Shown here: piece after piece, positions 7,596 to 15,983 of the stretch
Numbering within the stretch: position 1 is the stretch's first letter
Layout: the number at the start of each line of letters is the position of its first letter
DNA from: an uncultured Clostridia bacterium
GTDB lineage: Bacteria > Bacillota > Clostridia > Oscillospirales > Acutalibacteraceae
Assembly: GCA_947628665.1 (NCBI GenBank)
Contig: CANRAU010000006.1
Span: 1-64,000 of the forward strand
DNA length: 64,000 nucleotides
Direction of reading: 5' to 3'
Translations under genes and position numbers: made by a program
Notes under the pieces: model-generated
The model's input: only the letters and a program-made list of their open reading frames with translations
Told to the model about the DNA's origin: nothing
The model's database searches: none

Positions 7596-9164
7596 ATGAA
7601 ACTTGAAAGTCTGCTGCACAAAGTCTACGGCACGACGCCGAACGACGGGAACTTGCAGCCGAAGGAGGCGGTCGCCTATGCGGTCACCGGTTTCGGTCAA
7701 AACCTGATCTGCACCATCATAGGCTCGTATTTAACGATCTTTATGACCGATGCGCTGCTGTTTGGCAGCTTGGACAAGGGCACTTTATTTAAGACCATGA
7801 CAGGCGCTACGGCTGTCGCTTGGCTTATGCTCGGCACGCGTATCTTTGACGCGTTCAACGACCCGATCATGGGTTCTATCGTGGACAAGACAAGAACGAA
7901 GTGGGGCAAGTGCCGCCCGTACTTAAAATGGATGGCCATACCGATTGCCATTTGTACAATCGTTTGCTTTATGCCCTTCCTGCCGGCAAAAACGATGTCC
8001 ACCTTTGTCATCATTTCTGTCATTTATGTGATTTGGTCCATGGTGTATACGGTTGCCGACGTTCCCTACTGGGGACTTTCCACCTGCATGACCAACAACA
8101 CGATCGTCCGCGGCAATCTGCTTACGGTTACCCGTCTTATCTGCACGCTCGGCGCGGGCATCGTTACGGTCGGCGTGCCGTTTATTACTTCTGCGGTTAC
8201 GGCAAAGTACAAATATACAACGGAAGATATTTCTACGATCATGTCCACTTTCGGTGTGGATGCTGAGAAAGCAAAAGAGTATATCGGCACGGTTATGCCG
8301 CAATTTATTCAGGATAACGCCAACACCTTAAAATGGACCTATTTCATTTGCGCGGTGGCCTTTACCGTGATCGCCATCCCGATGTTCTATTACGGCTTTA
8401 AGAATACGAAGGAACGCTACACTTCCACCGACACGCCGCCCTCATTCGTCCACAACATCCAGTTGTTGTTTAAGAATAAGGAACTTCTGTTGATCGTGCT
8501 TTCGGGTATTCTCGGCGGTGCCAGAATGGTGTATACCTATACAGGCGGACTTTACTTCGCCAAATATGTGCTGAACCAGGAAGGCTTGTACAGCTTAATT
8601 ACACTTCTCGTTGTACCGGGCGGTCTTGTAGCGTCCGTTCTCGTTCCCTGGATGACCAAGAAATTTACCAAAAAATGGGCGTATATTTACGTACATATCC
8701 TCGGCGCGGTCGTTATGTTCGTCATGTATTTTGTTGGCTACGACCAGCCCTGGAAGCTGATCGTCTGCGCGGTCGGTCTGGTGCTGTTGGGCATCCCGCA
8801 GGGCGTCAACAACATCATCACCTATGCCATGATCGGCGATACCGTGGATTATCTCGAGTGGAAAACCGGCGAGCGCGCAGAGGGCATCTGCTTCGCCATG
8901 CAGACGCTCATCAATAAGGTCGGCATGGCCGTCGGCGCTTTCGTAGGCGTTATGTCCTACTCTTGGGCCGGAATCAATCCGGAATTGACGCCCGCCATTA
9001 CCGCTGACGGTAAGACGACCCTTTGGAACGTCCTGATGCTCTCCGGCGCGTTGAGCATGGTCGGTACGATCATCCCGATGCTCTTCTATCGCATAACCGA
9101 AAAGAGACAGCATGAAATGGTCGAGGAAGTCGAAGCCAGAAAGGCCAAGGCAGAGGCGAAATAA
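7596..9164 (+). CDS. GPH-family glycoside/cation symporter
   Basis: Twelve-helix inner-membrane importer of the glycoside-pentoside-hexuronide family (MelB/UidB/XynP type), 522 residues. The family signature appears as FDAFNDPIMGSIVDKTRTKWG in the first loop. A short cytoplasmic N-terminus and a charged C-terminal tail flank the helices. The ATG at 7596 follows AAAAGGGG, whereas the longer open frame begins inside the leader RNA, so it is rejected. The gene is alone between a promoter and a terminator. Substrate is unknown; no glycoside hydrolase is adjacent. Confidence 0.9.
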   Translation: MKLESLLHKVYGTTPNDGNLQPKEAVAYAVTGFGQNLICTIIGSYLTIFMTDALLFGSLDKGTLFKTMTGATAVAWLMLGTRIFDAFNDPIMGSIVDKTRTKWGKCRPYLKWMAIPIAICTIVCFMPFLPAKTMSTFVIISVIYVIWSMVYTVADVPYWGLSTCMTNNTIVRGNLLTVTRLICTLGAGIVTVGVPFITSAVTAKYKYTTEDISTIMSTFGVDAEKAKEYIGTVMPQFIQDNANTLKWTYFICAVAFTVIAIPMFYYGFKNTKERYTSTDTPPSFVHNIQLLFKNKELLLIVLSGILGGARMVYTYTGGLYFAKYVLNQEGLYSLITLLVVPGGLVASVLVPWMTKKFTKKWAYIYVHILGAVVMFVMYFVGYDQPWKLIVCAVGLVLLGIPQGVNNIITYAMIGDTVDYLEWKTGERAEGICFAMQTLINKVGMAVGAFVGVMSYSWAGINPELTPAITADGKTTLWNVLMLSGALSMVGTIIPMLFYRITEKRQHEMVEEVEARKAKAEAK

Positions 9165-9200
9165 GTCGTCTGTTCTCTCGGCGTATGAAAAACACATTCT

Positions 9201-9235
9201 GCAAAGCGTCCAAGGTTTTGGGCGCTTTGCTTTTT
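9201..9235 (+). terminator. Intrinsic terminator
   Basis: GCAAAGCG and CGCTTTGC pair with additional inner pairs, followed by a T run. Confidence 0.88.
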
Positions 9236-9298
9236 GCCCGATTTCGCGGCCGGCCGCCGAAATACGCCGTAAAAAACCGTGTGGTGTTCGGCTCTCTA

Positions 9299-9327
9299 TT
9301 GACGCGGCAGGCAAAAAAAGGTATCAT
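9299..9327 (+). promoter_or_regulatory. Promoter of the second GPH transporter
   Basis: TTGACG (9299-9304), 17 bp, TATCAT (9322-9327), so the second transporter is a separate transcription unit. Confidence 0.78.
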
Positions 9328-9360
9328 TAAGAAAAGAACATCGGAAACGGGGGAAGAATT

Positions 9361-10776
9361 TTGAAACAGAACGGCAAGGGTGGCGAGCTCGCCCGTTATA
9401 TCGGCTACGGCGTCGGCGCGGTCGGGTTGGATTTGAGCTACGGATTGTTTTATTCGTACCTCTCCAAATACCTGACCGACGTTTTGCTGATGCCCGCGGC
9501 ATTTTTGCTCATCCTCACGCCCATCGCCCGCATTTGGGACGGGATCAACGATCCGATCATGGGAACGATCGTAGACAGCACCAAAATGCGCATGGGCAAA
9601 TATCGTCCGTGGATCCTCATAGGCGCGTGTTCCAACGCGGTTGTGCTGGCGCTGCTGTTCACCAACCCCGGCATACCACGCGGCTCTGTATGGATGTATG
9701 TGTATGTGGCCGTCATGTACATTCTTTGGGGCATGACCAACACCATGGCGGATATCCCCTATTGGAGCATGGTGCCCAGCTTCACCAACGACCCGAACAA
9801 ACGCAACACCATTTCCACCATCGCGCGCACGTTCAGCGGCATAGGACAGGGCATCATCACGATTTTCACGCCCATTGCGCTGCTGCGTTTTGGCAGCGGA
9901 GCAAGTGACGCGGAGAAAAAGGTCAGCGCGCAGGGCTTCAGCCGCTGGGCGATCCTCTGCGCGGTGTTGCTCGTCGTGTTCGCGAGCATTTGCGCAGGCG
10001 TGACCAAAGAACGGCATGTCGTATACAACAACGACAAATTTAGCTTTAAAAAGCTGTTCGGTGTATTGAAAAGCAACGACCAGTTGATCGTTTTCATGCT
10101 GTTTTCCATGATCTCCAACGCGGGCTGGTATCTGACCAGTTGCGTGGGCGCGTACTATTTTGAAAACGTGGAGGGCGACATCACCAAGCAAAGTCTGTTC
10201 GCTACCTTCGGCGCGGTCGGCTCGTTCCTCGGTCTGTTCGTCATTCCGCTGATGAGCAAAAAGTACACCCGCCGCACGATCTATCGCTTCTGCCTGCTGA
10301 TGGTTTTTGCGGGCTATATCGCCATGATCGTGTGCGGGCCGATCTTGCACAATATGCTCCTACTCAACATCACCTATATCATCGCGTCCATCGGCATTGC
10401 GTCGATGTTCGTCAACCAGACGGTCATGCTCGCCGATATTGTGGATTACGGCGAATACAAAACCGGCACGCGCTCGGAAAGCACGACCTTCTCCATGAAA
10501 GGCTTCCTACAAAAAATGGCGTATACCATTCAAACCGTCATTCTTTTTACGGGATTGGGGCTTTCGGGCTACGACGGCGCGGCGCAGGTGCAGACAGAGC
10601 TGTCCAAAACCACGATCAGCATCATGACTTTCGGCATCCCGCCGATCTTGATTTTGATTTCCTTCGCGATCTTCTCCAAAAAATACAAGCTGTACGGCGA
10701 GCTTTCCGAGACCGTTCGCACATTCGTCGAAGCGCGTCGGGCGGAAATGGACGCTGCGCCCGCAGAGGAACCGTAA
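9361..10776 (+). CDS. GPH-family glycoside/cation symporter
   Basis: Second GPH symporter, 471 residues and twelve predicted helices. The signature reads IWDGINDPIMGTIVDSTKMR, near residue 58. It starts at TTG, directly after GGGGGAAG; no in-frame ATG with a ribosome site lies nearby. It resembles its neighbour in family signature but is clearly a divergent paralogue rather than a recent duplicate. Cation-coupled uptake of an oligosaccharide or glycoside is the likely role. The substrate cannot be assigned. Confidence 0.9.
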   Translation: MKQNGKGGELARYIGYGVGAVGLDLSYGLFYSYLSKYLTDVLLMPAAFLLILTPIARIWDGINDPIMGTIVDSTKMRMGKYRPWILIGACSNAVVLALLFTNPGIPRGSVWMYVYVAVMYILWGMTNTMADIPYWSMVPSFTNDPNKRNTISTIARTFSGIGQGIITIFTPIALLRFGSGASDAEKKVSAQGFSRWAILCAVLLVVFASICAGVTKERHVVYNNDKFSFKKLFGVLKSNDQLIVFMLFSMISNAGWYLTSCVGAYYFENVEGDITKQSLFATFGAVGSFLGLFVIPLMSKKYTRRTIYRFCLLMVFAGYIAMIVCGPILHNMLLLNITYIIASIGIASMFVNQTVMLADIVDYGEYKTGTRSESTTFSMKGFLQKMAYTIQTVILFTGLGLSGYDGAAQVQTELSKTTISIMTFGIPPILILISFAIFSKKYKLYGELSETVRTFVEARRAEMDAAPAEEP

Positions 10777-10863
10777 ATGCGTAACGAAGTCATATTGGGC
10801 AATGTCCTTTTATAACCTGTAGAAAGCGGCGTGCGGCAAAAGTCTTAGCTAAAAAGCTCTTGA

Positions 10864-10909
10864 TTGCTGTTGAATTTTACGAAAAATTATGGTATACTAT
10901 TTACAGCAA
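10864..10909 (+). promoter_or_regulatory. Toxin-antitoxin promoter with flanking inverted repeat
   Basis: TTGAAT (10870-10875), 17 bp, TATACT (10893-10898) drives the pair. Exact 7-bp arms TTGCTGT (10864-10870) and ACAGCAA (10903-10909) bracket the promoter and are a natural candidate operator for autorepression by the antitoxin or the complex. Confidence 0.6.
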
Positions 10910-10928
10910 ACAGTAGGGAGAGATAGAG

Positions 10929-11183
10929 ATGCCCAATATTAAGCCCGTTTCCGATTTGCGGAATTATAACGAGGTATTGCGCGATATAGCCGTCGGAGAA
11001 CCTGTTTTCTTAACAAAAAACGGGAGAGGTCGATATGCCATTGTGGATATCGAGGAATATGAAAAGACGAGGGCTGTCCTAAAACTGATGGGCGCGCTTT
11101 CCGAAGGGGAGCAATCGGCAAAGGAAAAAGGATGGAAAGGCATTTCCGAGGCGGAAATGCTGTTAGGCATTGCAAATGGCTGA
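10929..11183 (+). CDS. Phd/YefM-type antitoxin
   Basis: An 84-residue antitoxin. The N-terminus PNIKPVSDLRNYNEVLRDI and the strand pattern VFLTKNGRGRYAIVDIEEYE are typical of the Phd/YefM DNA-binding fold. The acidic C-terminus would wrap the toxin. GGGAG precedes the ATG. Its end overlaps the toxin gene by 8 nt, the usual coupled layout. It probably neutralises the toxin and represses the shared promoter. Confidence 0.9.
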   Translation: MPNIKPVSDLRNYNEVLRDIAVGEPVFLTKNGRGRYAIVDIEEYEKTRAVLKLMGALSEGEQSAKEKGWKGISEAEMLLGIANG

Positions 11184-11508
11184 ATTGATTTTTTCTCCGA
11201 AAGCGATTGAAGATTTGCAGGAAATAAAGGCATATATCGCGGATGAACTTGGTAATGAACCGGCTGCCGTATGTACCGTCTCAAAAATTCTGGAGCATAT
11301 TCGCATTCTTGCGGATTTTCCCGAAAGCGGCGCACCGCTGTCCTCCATTGTAGACATTGAAACAAACTATCGGTTTCTGGTATGCGGCAATTATATGGCA
11401 TTTTACCGATACGAGAACGGCAAGGCTCATATTGTCCGTGTCCTCTATGGGCGGAGAAACTATATGCAGATCCTGTTTGGAACGCCCGATGAATCGACAT
11501 GCGTTTAA
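11176..11508 (+). CDS. RelE/ParE-family toxin
   Basis: A 110-residue toxin beginning MAELIFSPKAIEDLQEIKAY. It has the ParE/RelE layout: two N-terminal helices, the segment YRFLVCGNYMAFYRYENG, then VRVLYGRRNYMQILF, where Arg and Tyr near the end match residues used by RelE-type ribonucleases. ATG 11176 is preferred to the in-frame TTG at 11170, since it gives the usual overlap. Whether it cuts mRNA (RelE) or poisons gyrase (ParE) cannot be decided from sequence. Confidence 0.88.
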   Translation: MAELIFSPKAIEDLQEIKAYIADELGNEPAAVCTVSKILEHIRILADFPESGAPLSSIVDIETNYRFLVCGNYMAFYRYENGKAHIVRVLYGRRNYMQILFGTPDESTCV

Positions 11509-11551
11509 AAAATGATCTGCATCAAGGGTCAGCCTTCTGCACCTAAACATA

Positions 11552-11596
11552 AAGCAACAACGCCATCCGAAGCGATTTCGGATGGCGTTGCTTTTT
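11552..11596 (+). terminator. Intrinsic terminator after the toxin gene
   Basis: CGCCATCCGAA (11561-11571) pairs with TTCGGATGGCG (11577-11587); outer AGCAA/TTGCT pairs and a T run follow. Confidence 0.9.
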
Positions 11597-11630
11597 TGTG
11601 TCATAAAACCAAAGTGCGAAATATTCGCGA

Positions 11631-12806
11631 TTATTTCTTGCGTCCTGCGCGTTTGGCAAGCGCATATGCCGTACCTGCCACCGCCACGGTGATCGCTGCG
11701 GCCGAAAGCCTTTTTACAAGCGGCATGGCCGCTTCCACGCTGGACGGCGCATAGGAGTACAAAAGATACTTCGGCTTATTGCGAATATCCTTTGCGCGGA
11801 ACAGATCGCGGTACAAAAGCGTATAGGTGGAAAATGTACGCGGATTTTCGGCGTTTAAATCGAAAATGCGCACGCCCCTGTTCTGCTTCGGTCCGTACAC
11901 ATGGAAACCGCATCCCTGCGTATAGCCGAGCAACATCCCACGATAGCGGCTTACAAAGCTGTTGTTGTGGTCATGCCCGAAAAACATGGCGAGCGTATCC
12001 CCCATTTCGGACACCGCCGCGAATTCCCCCGTATTCACTTCGGGGGCGGCAGGCGTCTCCAGCAGGAAATCGCAGTTTCCCTTTTGCAGATAGCGTTCGT
12101 CGATGTCATAATACTTGCCCGCGTGCGTGCCGAAGCCTTGCGCGTGCGGTTTATAGGAAGCGGGAACTTCTTTCAGAACGTCCCACATTTCGGGTACGGG
12201 AATGTGCTGGAACAAAATGGACGGCACATAGTCGCCTGTCTCGGCCTTGAGGGCGTCGCGCACGCTTTGATACCACGCGATTTGCGCCTCGGAAACGCTC
12301 GCCCAGCCGCCCTCGGGCGCTTTGGAAAGCGAATCGATCAAATAGAGGTTAAAAAGGATGCGTTCGCCGTCGGCGGAGCGGATGGGCAGATAATGGTTGC
12401 AAAGCCCCGGAAGCGTCGGATCGCCCGCCACGGCAAGGCAGTTTTCGTGCGCACTATACATGGCAAACTGCTTTTCCTTCGATACGCCGAAGGTTTGGGC
12501 GTCGTGGTTGCCAAACACAAACGTAAAGGGTATGCCGCGCGCTTCTAAGGGCGCAAGCAGACGGTCGATCGCCTTTTTGCAGTTGGCTTCGCGCTCCCCT
12601 GCCAAGAGGGTAACGCCGTAGCCCTTGATCTGGTCGCCCGTAAAGACCACCAAATCGGGCTTGGTATGATCGAGCGCCGCCGAAAGAAAGGCAAGCGTAT
12701 CCCCGGACAAAATTTGTGTATCCTGCACATCGGCGACCTGCATGATGCGGAAGCCGCCGTCCGCGCGAAAGCGCAGATCAGGCGCTTTCCCAAGAGGGGT
12801 TGTCAT
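11631..12806 (-). CDS. Calcineurin-like metallophosphoesterase with C-terminal anchor
   Basis: A 391-residue phosphoesterase. Motifs in order: DVQD (usually DxH), FTGDQ, FGNHD, ILFQH and GHDHNN, which form the two-metal site. The first motif lacks the standard histidine, as in purple-acid-phosphatase-like subfamilies with DVQ. A hydrophobic stretch near residues 368-385 followed by KRAGRKK suggests a C-terminal membrane anchor facing the cytoplasm. It converges on the toxin gene and lies 43 bp after the PAP2 gene on the same strand, so the two may be cotranscribed. Substrate unknown. Confidence 0.88.
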   Translation of the reverse strand: MTTPLGKAPDLRFRADGGFRIMQVADVQDTQILSGDTLAFLSAALDHTKPDLVVFTGDQIKGYGVTLLAGEREANCKKAIDRLLAPLEARGIPFTFVFGNHDAQTFGVSKEKQFAMYSAHENCLAVAGDPTLPGLCNHYLPIRSADGERILFNLYLIDSLSKAPEGGWASVSEAQIAWYQSVRDALKAETGDYVPSILFQHIPVPEMWDVLKEVPASYKPHAQGFGTHAGKYYDIDERYLQKGNCDFLLETPAAPEVNTGEFAAVSEMGDTLAMFFGHDHNNSFVSRYRGMLLGYTQGCGFHVYGPKQNRGVRIFDLNAENPRTFSTYTLLYRDLFRAKDIRNKPKYLLYSYAPSSVEAAMPLVKRLSAAAITVAVAGTAYALAKRAGRKK

Positions 12807-12849
12807 ACCGAAACCACTCCTTTCCCCTGTTCGTCAAAGCGATTTGCCG

Positions 12850-13512
12850 TTAATTGTTCTCTGCCGATTGTTCCTGTTTTGCGGATTTCTTTTGAAAAAG
12901 AGCGTCCACCTTTTGCCCGACGTATTTGTCAAATATCGGATAGACAAACCGCGCGATCAGGAAATAGGCGATCACGGCGTACACGATGCCGAACAGCGCG
13001 CCGAACAGCACGTCGGTCGGGTAATGCACCATCAAATAGTTGCGCGAAAAACCGACCAGCACAGCGAGTACGCAGGCGGGTATGCCGACTTTCCACTTCT
13101 TGTTGAGCAGGATCGCGATAGCCGCCGCAAAAGAGGATGACGTATGCCCCGAGGGGAACGAAAAGCTCGAGGGAAGGCCGACCAGCAAATCGGGTTTGCC
13201 GTCCGCGACGGGGAAAACTGCATACAAATCCGCAAAGGGTTCAAAATTAAAGGGACGCGGACGCGCAAACATATTTTTGAGTATCAGATCGTTGACGACC
13301 AGCATAACGATCAGCGCAAAAGCCATGGTCACGCCCGTTTTGCGGTATTTCTTCATAAACAGGAAGAGCACCGCGATCACGATCCAAAACCAGCCGCCCT
13401 CGCCGAGCACGGTGATGATCGGCATCAGTTTATCCAAAAAGCCGCACCAAATGTTGTTTTGAATCCACTGGAATACCGTGTGGTCAAAGGATGAAAACAC
13501 ACTGAAATCCAT
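12850..13512 (-). CDS. PAP2-family membrane phosphatase
   Basis: A 220-residue membrane phosphatase of the type that dephosphorylates undecaprenyl or phosphatidic-acid pyrophosphates on the outer face. All three motifs are present: KNMFARPRP, FPSGHTSS and SRNYLMVHYPTD. About five to six helices surround them. The start at 13512 is chosen because AAAGGAG lies 7 nt before it; longer frames have no ribosome site. It is driven by its own promoter. It may recycle undecaprenyl pyrophosphate, which I infer from the family. Confidence 0.92.
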   Translation of the reverse strand: MDFSVFSSFDHTVFQWIQNNIWCGFLDKLMPIITVLGEGGWFWIVIAVLFLFMKKYRKTGVTMAFALIVMLVVNDLILKNMFARPRPFNFEPFADLYAVFPVADGKPDLLVGLPSSFSFPSGHTSSSFAAAIAILLNKKWKVGIPACVLAVLVGFSRNYLMVHYPTDVLFGALFGIVYAVIAYFLIARFVYPIFDKYVGQKVDALFQKKSAKQEQSAENN

Positions 13513-13551
13513 AGACATTCTCCTTTCAAATTGCCAAAATTTATCAAATTT

Positions 13552-13580
13552 ATTGTAAACGTTATTCCCCAAAAAGTCAA
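13552..13580 (-). promoter_or_regulatory. Promoter of the PAP2 gene
   Basis: On the minus strand TTGACT, 17 bp, TACAAT. Confidence 0.78.
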
Positions 13581-13708
13581 GACGGGAAAGCGGTGTTCGC
13601 CCCGCGTCGAAGGCCAAAAAACCGCAAAAAAGAATGCGTTTTTTCACGCCAAAAATAAATAAATCCCCCTTTTACGGCAAACAATGATAGTAAAAGTGAG
13701 GGATCGAG

Positions 13709-15010
13709 ATGGAATCCATTTGGCAAAAGACCGCGCAAAAGCCACAGTTTCCCGTGCAGCAGCAGGATATGCAGACCGATGTGCTGATCGTTGGCGGCGG
13801 TTTTACGGGAGTTTTGTGCGCGTATTTTTGTAAGCAGGAAGGCATTCCGTATATTTTGGTCGAAAAGGACGCAATTGGCGCGCACATCAGCGGGCACACC
13901 ACGGCCAAAATCACCGTACAGCACGGGCTTTGCTACCAAAAAATCGAAAAATCCTACGGCAAGGAAGCCGCGCGGCAGTATTACGCCGCCAATCGGGACG
14001 CTTTGGAAACGTATCGACAGCTTTGTAAAACAATAGACTGTGACTTTGAAGAACAGGAGGCCGTCGTGTATGCGCGGCGAAAGCCCGAATGTGAAAAAAT
14101 CACAGCGGAATACAGCCTTTATCAAACGCTCGGCATTCCGGCGAAGCTGTGTGACGGCAAGGGTCTCCCCTTTTCCGTCTTGGGCGCCGTCAGCGTGAAA
14201 GGGCAGGCGCAGTTTCACCCGCTCAAATTCCTGTACGCCATAGCGCGCGATTTGGAAATTTATGAAAATACCTTTGTCAAACGCTTTGACGACACGCGCG
14301 CGTACACGAATCGCGGCAAAATCGACGCCAAGCGTGTGGTGATCGCCACGCATTTTCCGTTTGTTGACCGTGCGGGGCTGTATTTTATGAAGCTCTATCA
14401 ACAGCGTTCCTATGTATTCGCGCTCGAAAACGCCGAACCGCCTGACGCGATGTGTATCGGTGTTCCCGAAAACAGCCTTTCGTTTCGCAGGTTTCAGGGA
14501 CTGCTCTTATTCGGCGGCGGCGGGCATAAAACAGGCAAATCCGACGGCGGCTACCCCGTACTCGAAAAGCTGCGGCGGCTGTATTACCCCAAAAGCCGCA
14601 TACAAAGCCGCTGGGCGGCGCAGGACTGTATGTCCTTGGACGGCATTCCCTATATCGGGCGTTATGCGGGGCTTTTGCCGAATTTCTATGTGGCGACGGG
14701 CTTTAACAAGTGGGGCATGACCTCCTCTATGGCGGCGGCGCGCATCCTTACGGATATGCTCGTCGGGCGCAACAACGAAAACGCCGAGGTTTTTGCGCCC
14801 AACCGTTCTATTTGGAAACCGCAGCTTTTGGTCAACGGCCTCAATTCCGCCGGCAATCTTTTGCTGCCGCTTCCGCACCGCTGCACGCATTTGGGCTGCG
14901 CGCTCCATTACAATCGGCAGGAACACAGCTGGGACTGCCCCTGCCACGGCTCGCGTTTCTCGGAGAGCGGCGAGATTTTGGAAAATCCCGCCAACCGTCC
15001 GCTTGGATAA
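13709..15010 (+). CDS. FAD-dependent oxidoreductase with C-terminal Rieske domain
   Basis: A 433-residue cytoplasmic flavoprotein. An N-terminal dinucleotide fold (VLIVGGGFTGVLCAYF, residues 25-40) and the ISGHTTAKIT motif place it in the DAO/GlpO-like family. The C-terminus carries a Rieske [2Fe-2S] site: Cys392 and His394 in CTHLGC, Cys410 and His413 in CPCHGSRF. Electron transfer between FAD and the cluster is expected; the substrate is unknown. It is shorter than many homologues of about 500 residues, ending right after the family ending NPANRPL. It lies in a run with ferritin-like and SOD-like genes, which suggests oxidative-stress service. Confidence 0.9.
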   Translation: MESIWQKTAQKPQFPVQQQDMQTDVLIVGGGFTGVLCAYFCKQEGIPYILVEKDAIGAHISGHTTAKITVQHGLCYQKIEKSYGKEAARQYYAANRDALETYRQLCKTIDCDFEEQEAVVYARRKPECEKITAEYSLYQTLGIPAKLCDGKGLPFSVLGAVSVKGQAQFHPLKFLYAIARDLEIYENTFVKRFDDTRAYTNRGKIDAKRVVIATHFPFVDRAGLYFMKLYQQRSYVFALENAEPPDAMCIGVPENSLSFRRFQGLLLFGGGGHKTGKSDGGYPVLEKLRRLYYPKSRIQSRWAAQDCMSLDGIPYIGRYAGLLPNFYVATGFNKWGMTSSMAAARILTDMLVGRNNENAEVFAPNRSIWKPQLLVNGLNSAGNLLLPLPHRCTHLGCALHYNRQEHSWDCPCHGSRFSESGEILENPANRPLG

Positions 15011-15089
15011 AGGCTAAGCAAAGACAAGCAAAAAATTGAGGGCGGCGTCGAGGAAACGGCGCGGCTCTTCGTAAAAAGGGGTGAAAACA

Positions 15090-15326
15090 ATGGTCAATGA
15101 ACAGGACAGACACCGCATAGAGATCACGCTGCGCGACCGTTTGCTGCGCGCGTGGGAAAATTCCATGGAAATGGCGCGGGATTTTGAAGGGTATTCCGAC
15201 GAATTCAGCTATGAGGAAAACTATTCCAAGCTCTTTTCCCAATACGCCGTGGAAGAGGCAGAACACGCGTCGAAGCTCAAAGAACTGCTGCACGCCTACG
15301 AGCATGAACATGGCACACGAGACTAA
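15090..15326 (+). CDS. Small ferritin-like helical protein
   Basis: A 78-residue, all-helical, highly charged protein. The segment YAVEEAEHASKLKEL contains an ExxH motif like one half of a ferritin/rubrerythrin di-iron site, and YSYEENYSKLF-like aromatic spacing precedes it. At this length it could only make a full four-helix di-iron bundle as a dimer. ATG 15090 follows AAAAAGGGG. It lies between the FAD-Rieske and SOD genes and probably shares their transcript. The assignment to the ferritin-like group is inference. Confidence 0.55.
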   Translation: MVNEQDRHRIEITLRDRLLRAWENSMEMARDFEGYSDEFSYEENYSKLFSQYAVEEAEHASKLKELLHAYEHEHGTRD

Positions 15327-15339
15327 AGGCAGACAACAC

Positions 15340-15376
15340 CCACCTCCGTTCGGCATATATCTGATAACGGAGGTGG
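15340..15376 (+). promoter_or_regulatory. Perfect hairpin that buries the sod ribosome site
   Basis: CCACCTCCGTT (15340-15350) pairs exactly with AACGGAGGTGG (15366-15376), an 11-bp stem with a 15-nt loop. The 3' arm is the whole Shine-Dalgarno site of the SOD gene, whose TTG start lies 5 nt later. Only a weak T-rich tract follows, so a regulatory role is more likely than termination. Confidence 0.6.
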
Positions 15377-15380
15377 TTAT

Positions 15381-15899
15381 TTGTACACATTTCAAAACGA
15401 AAACGCGGATTTTCTGCGCATCCTCACGGCGCACCGCGCCTATGCCGTGGCATTCATAAAAGGTGCATCGCATTACCCCGAGCTTACGGGGCGTATTCTG
15501 TTTTTCCCCGCAGGGGATCGGGGGATTTTGGTCGTCTCCAATGTGCGGGGATTGCCTGTACGGGAAAACGCCTGTGATGCGCGTATATTTGCCATGCACA
15601 TCCATGAAAACGGCAGCTGCACGGGCACGCCCGAAGACCCCTTTGCCGACGCGGGGACGCACTATAACCCGACAAATTGTCCGCACCCCGCGCATGCGGG
15701 CGACCTGCCGCCGCTGTTTGCAACATCGCGCGGCAAAGCGTGGAGTGTCGTACTGACAGATCGATTGAAGCTGACGGAAATTCTCGGAAAGAGTGTGATT
15801 ATCCACAGAAATCCCGACGATTTCACCACACAGCCCGCAGGCAATTCGGGGGCGAAGATCGCCTGCGGCGTCATTACCAAGGCGTACAGGAATATGTAA
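15381..15899 (+). CDS. Cu/Zn superoxide dismutase-like protein
   Basis: A 172-residue protein with the Cu/Zn SOD pattern: His73 and His75 in AMHIHENGSC, His94 in AGTHYNP, His102, His105 and Asp108 in HPAHAGDLPP, His142 in VIIHRNPDDF, and a Cys80/Cys162 pair that could form the conserved disulfide. It starts at TTG after GGAGGTGG. No signal peptide is seen, although most bacterial Cu/Zn SODs are exported. It would detoxify superoxide in the cytoplasm if active. The Shine-Dalgarno is buried in a perfect hairpin. Confidence 0.88.
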   Translation: MYTFQNENADFLRILTAHRAYAVAFIKGASHYPELTGRILFFPAGDRGILVVSNVRGLPVRENACDARIFAMHIHENGSCTGTPEDPFADAGTHYNPTNCPHPAHAGDLPPLFATSRGKAWSVVLTDRLKLTEILGKSVIIHRNPDDFTTQPAGNSGAKIACGVITKAYRNM

Positions 15900-15921
15900 A
15901 CCCTTTACATCTAACAAATCC

Positions 15922-15962
15922 AACGCACCCCGATGCTCGAAAAGCCGAGATCGGGGTGCGTT
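15922..15962 (+). terminator. Bidirectional terminator after sod
   Basis: AACGCACCCCGAT pairs with ATCGGGGTGCGTT, and inner CTCG/CGAG pairs extend the stem. It also serves the convergent ABC permease gene. Confidence 0.88.
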
Positions 15963-15983
15963 CTTTGTGCTGTTTTGACCGAT

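Noticed and set aside
9361..10776. The two adjacent GPH genes as a recent tandem duplication
   Set aside because: They share family motifs but differ throughout, including loop and tail sequences, and have separate promoters.
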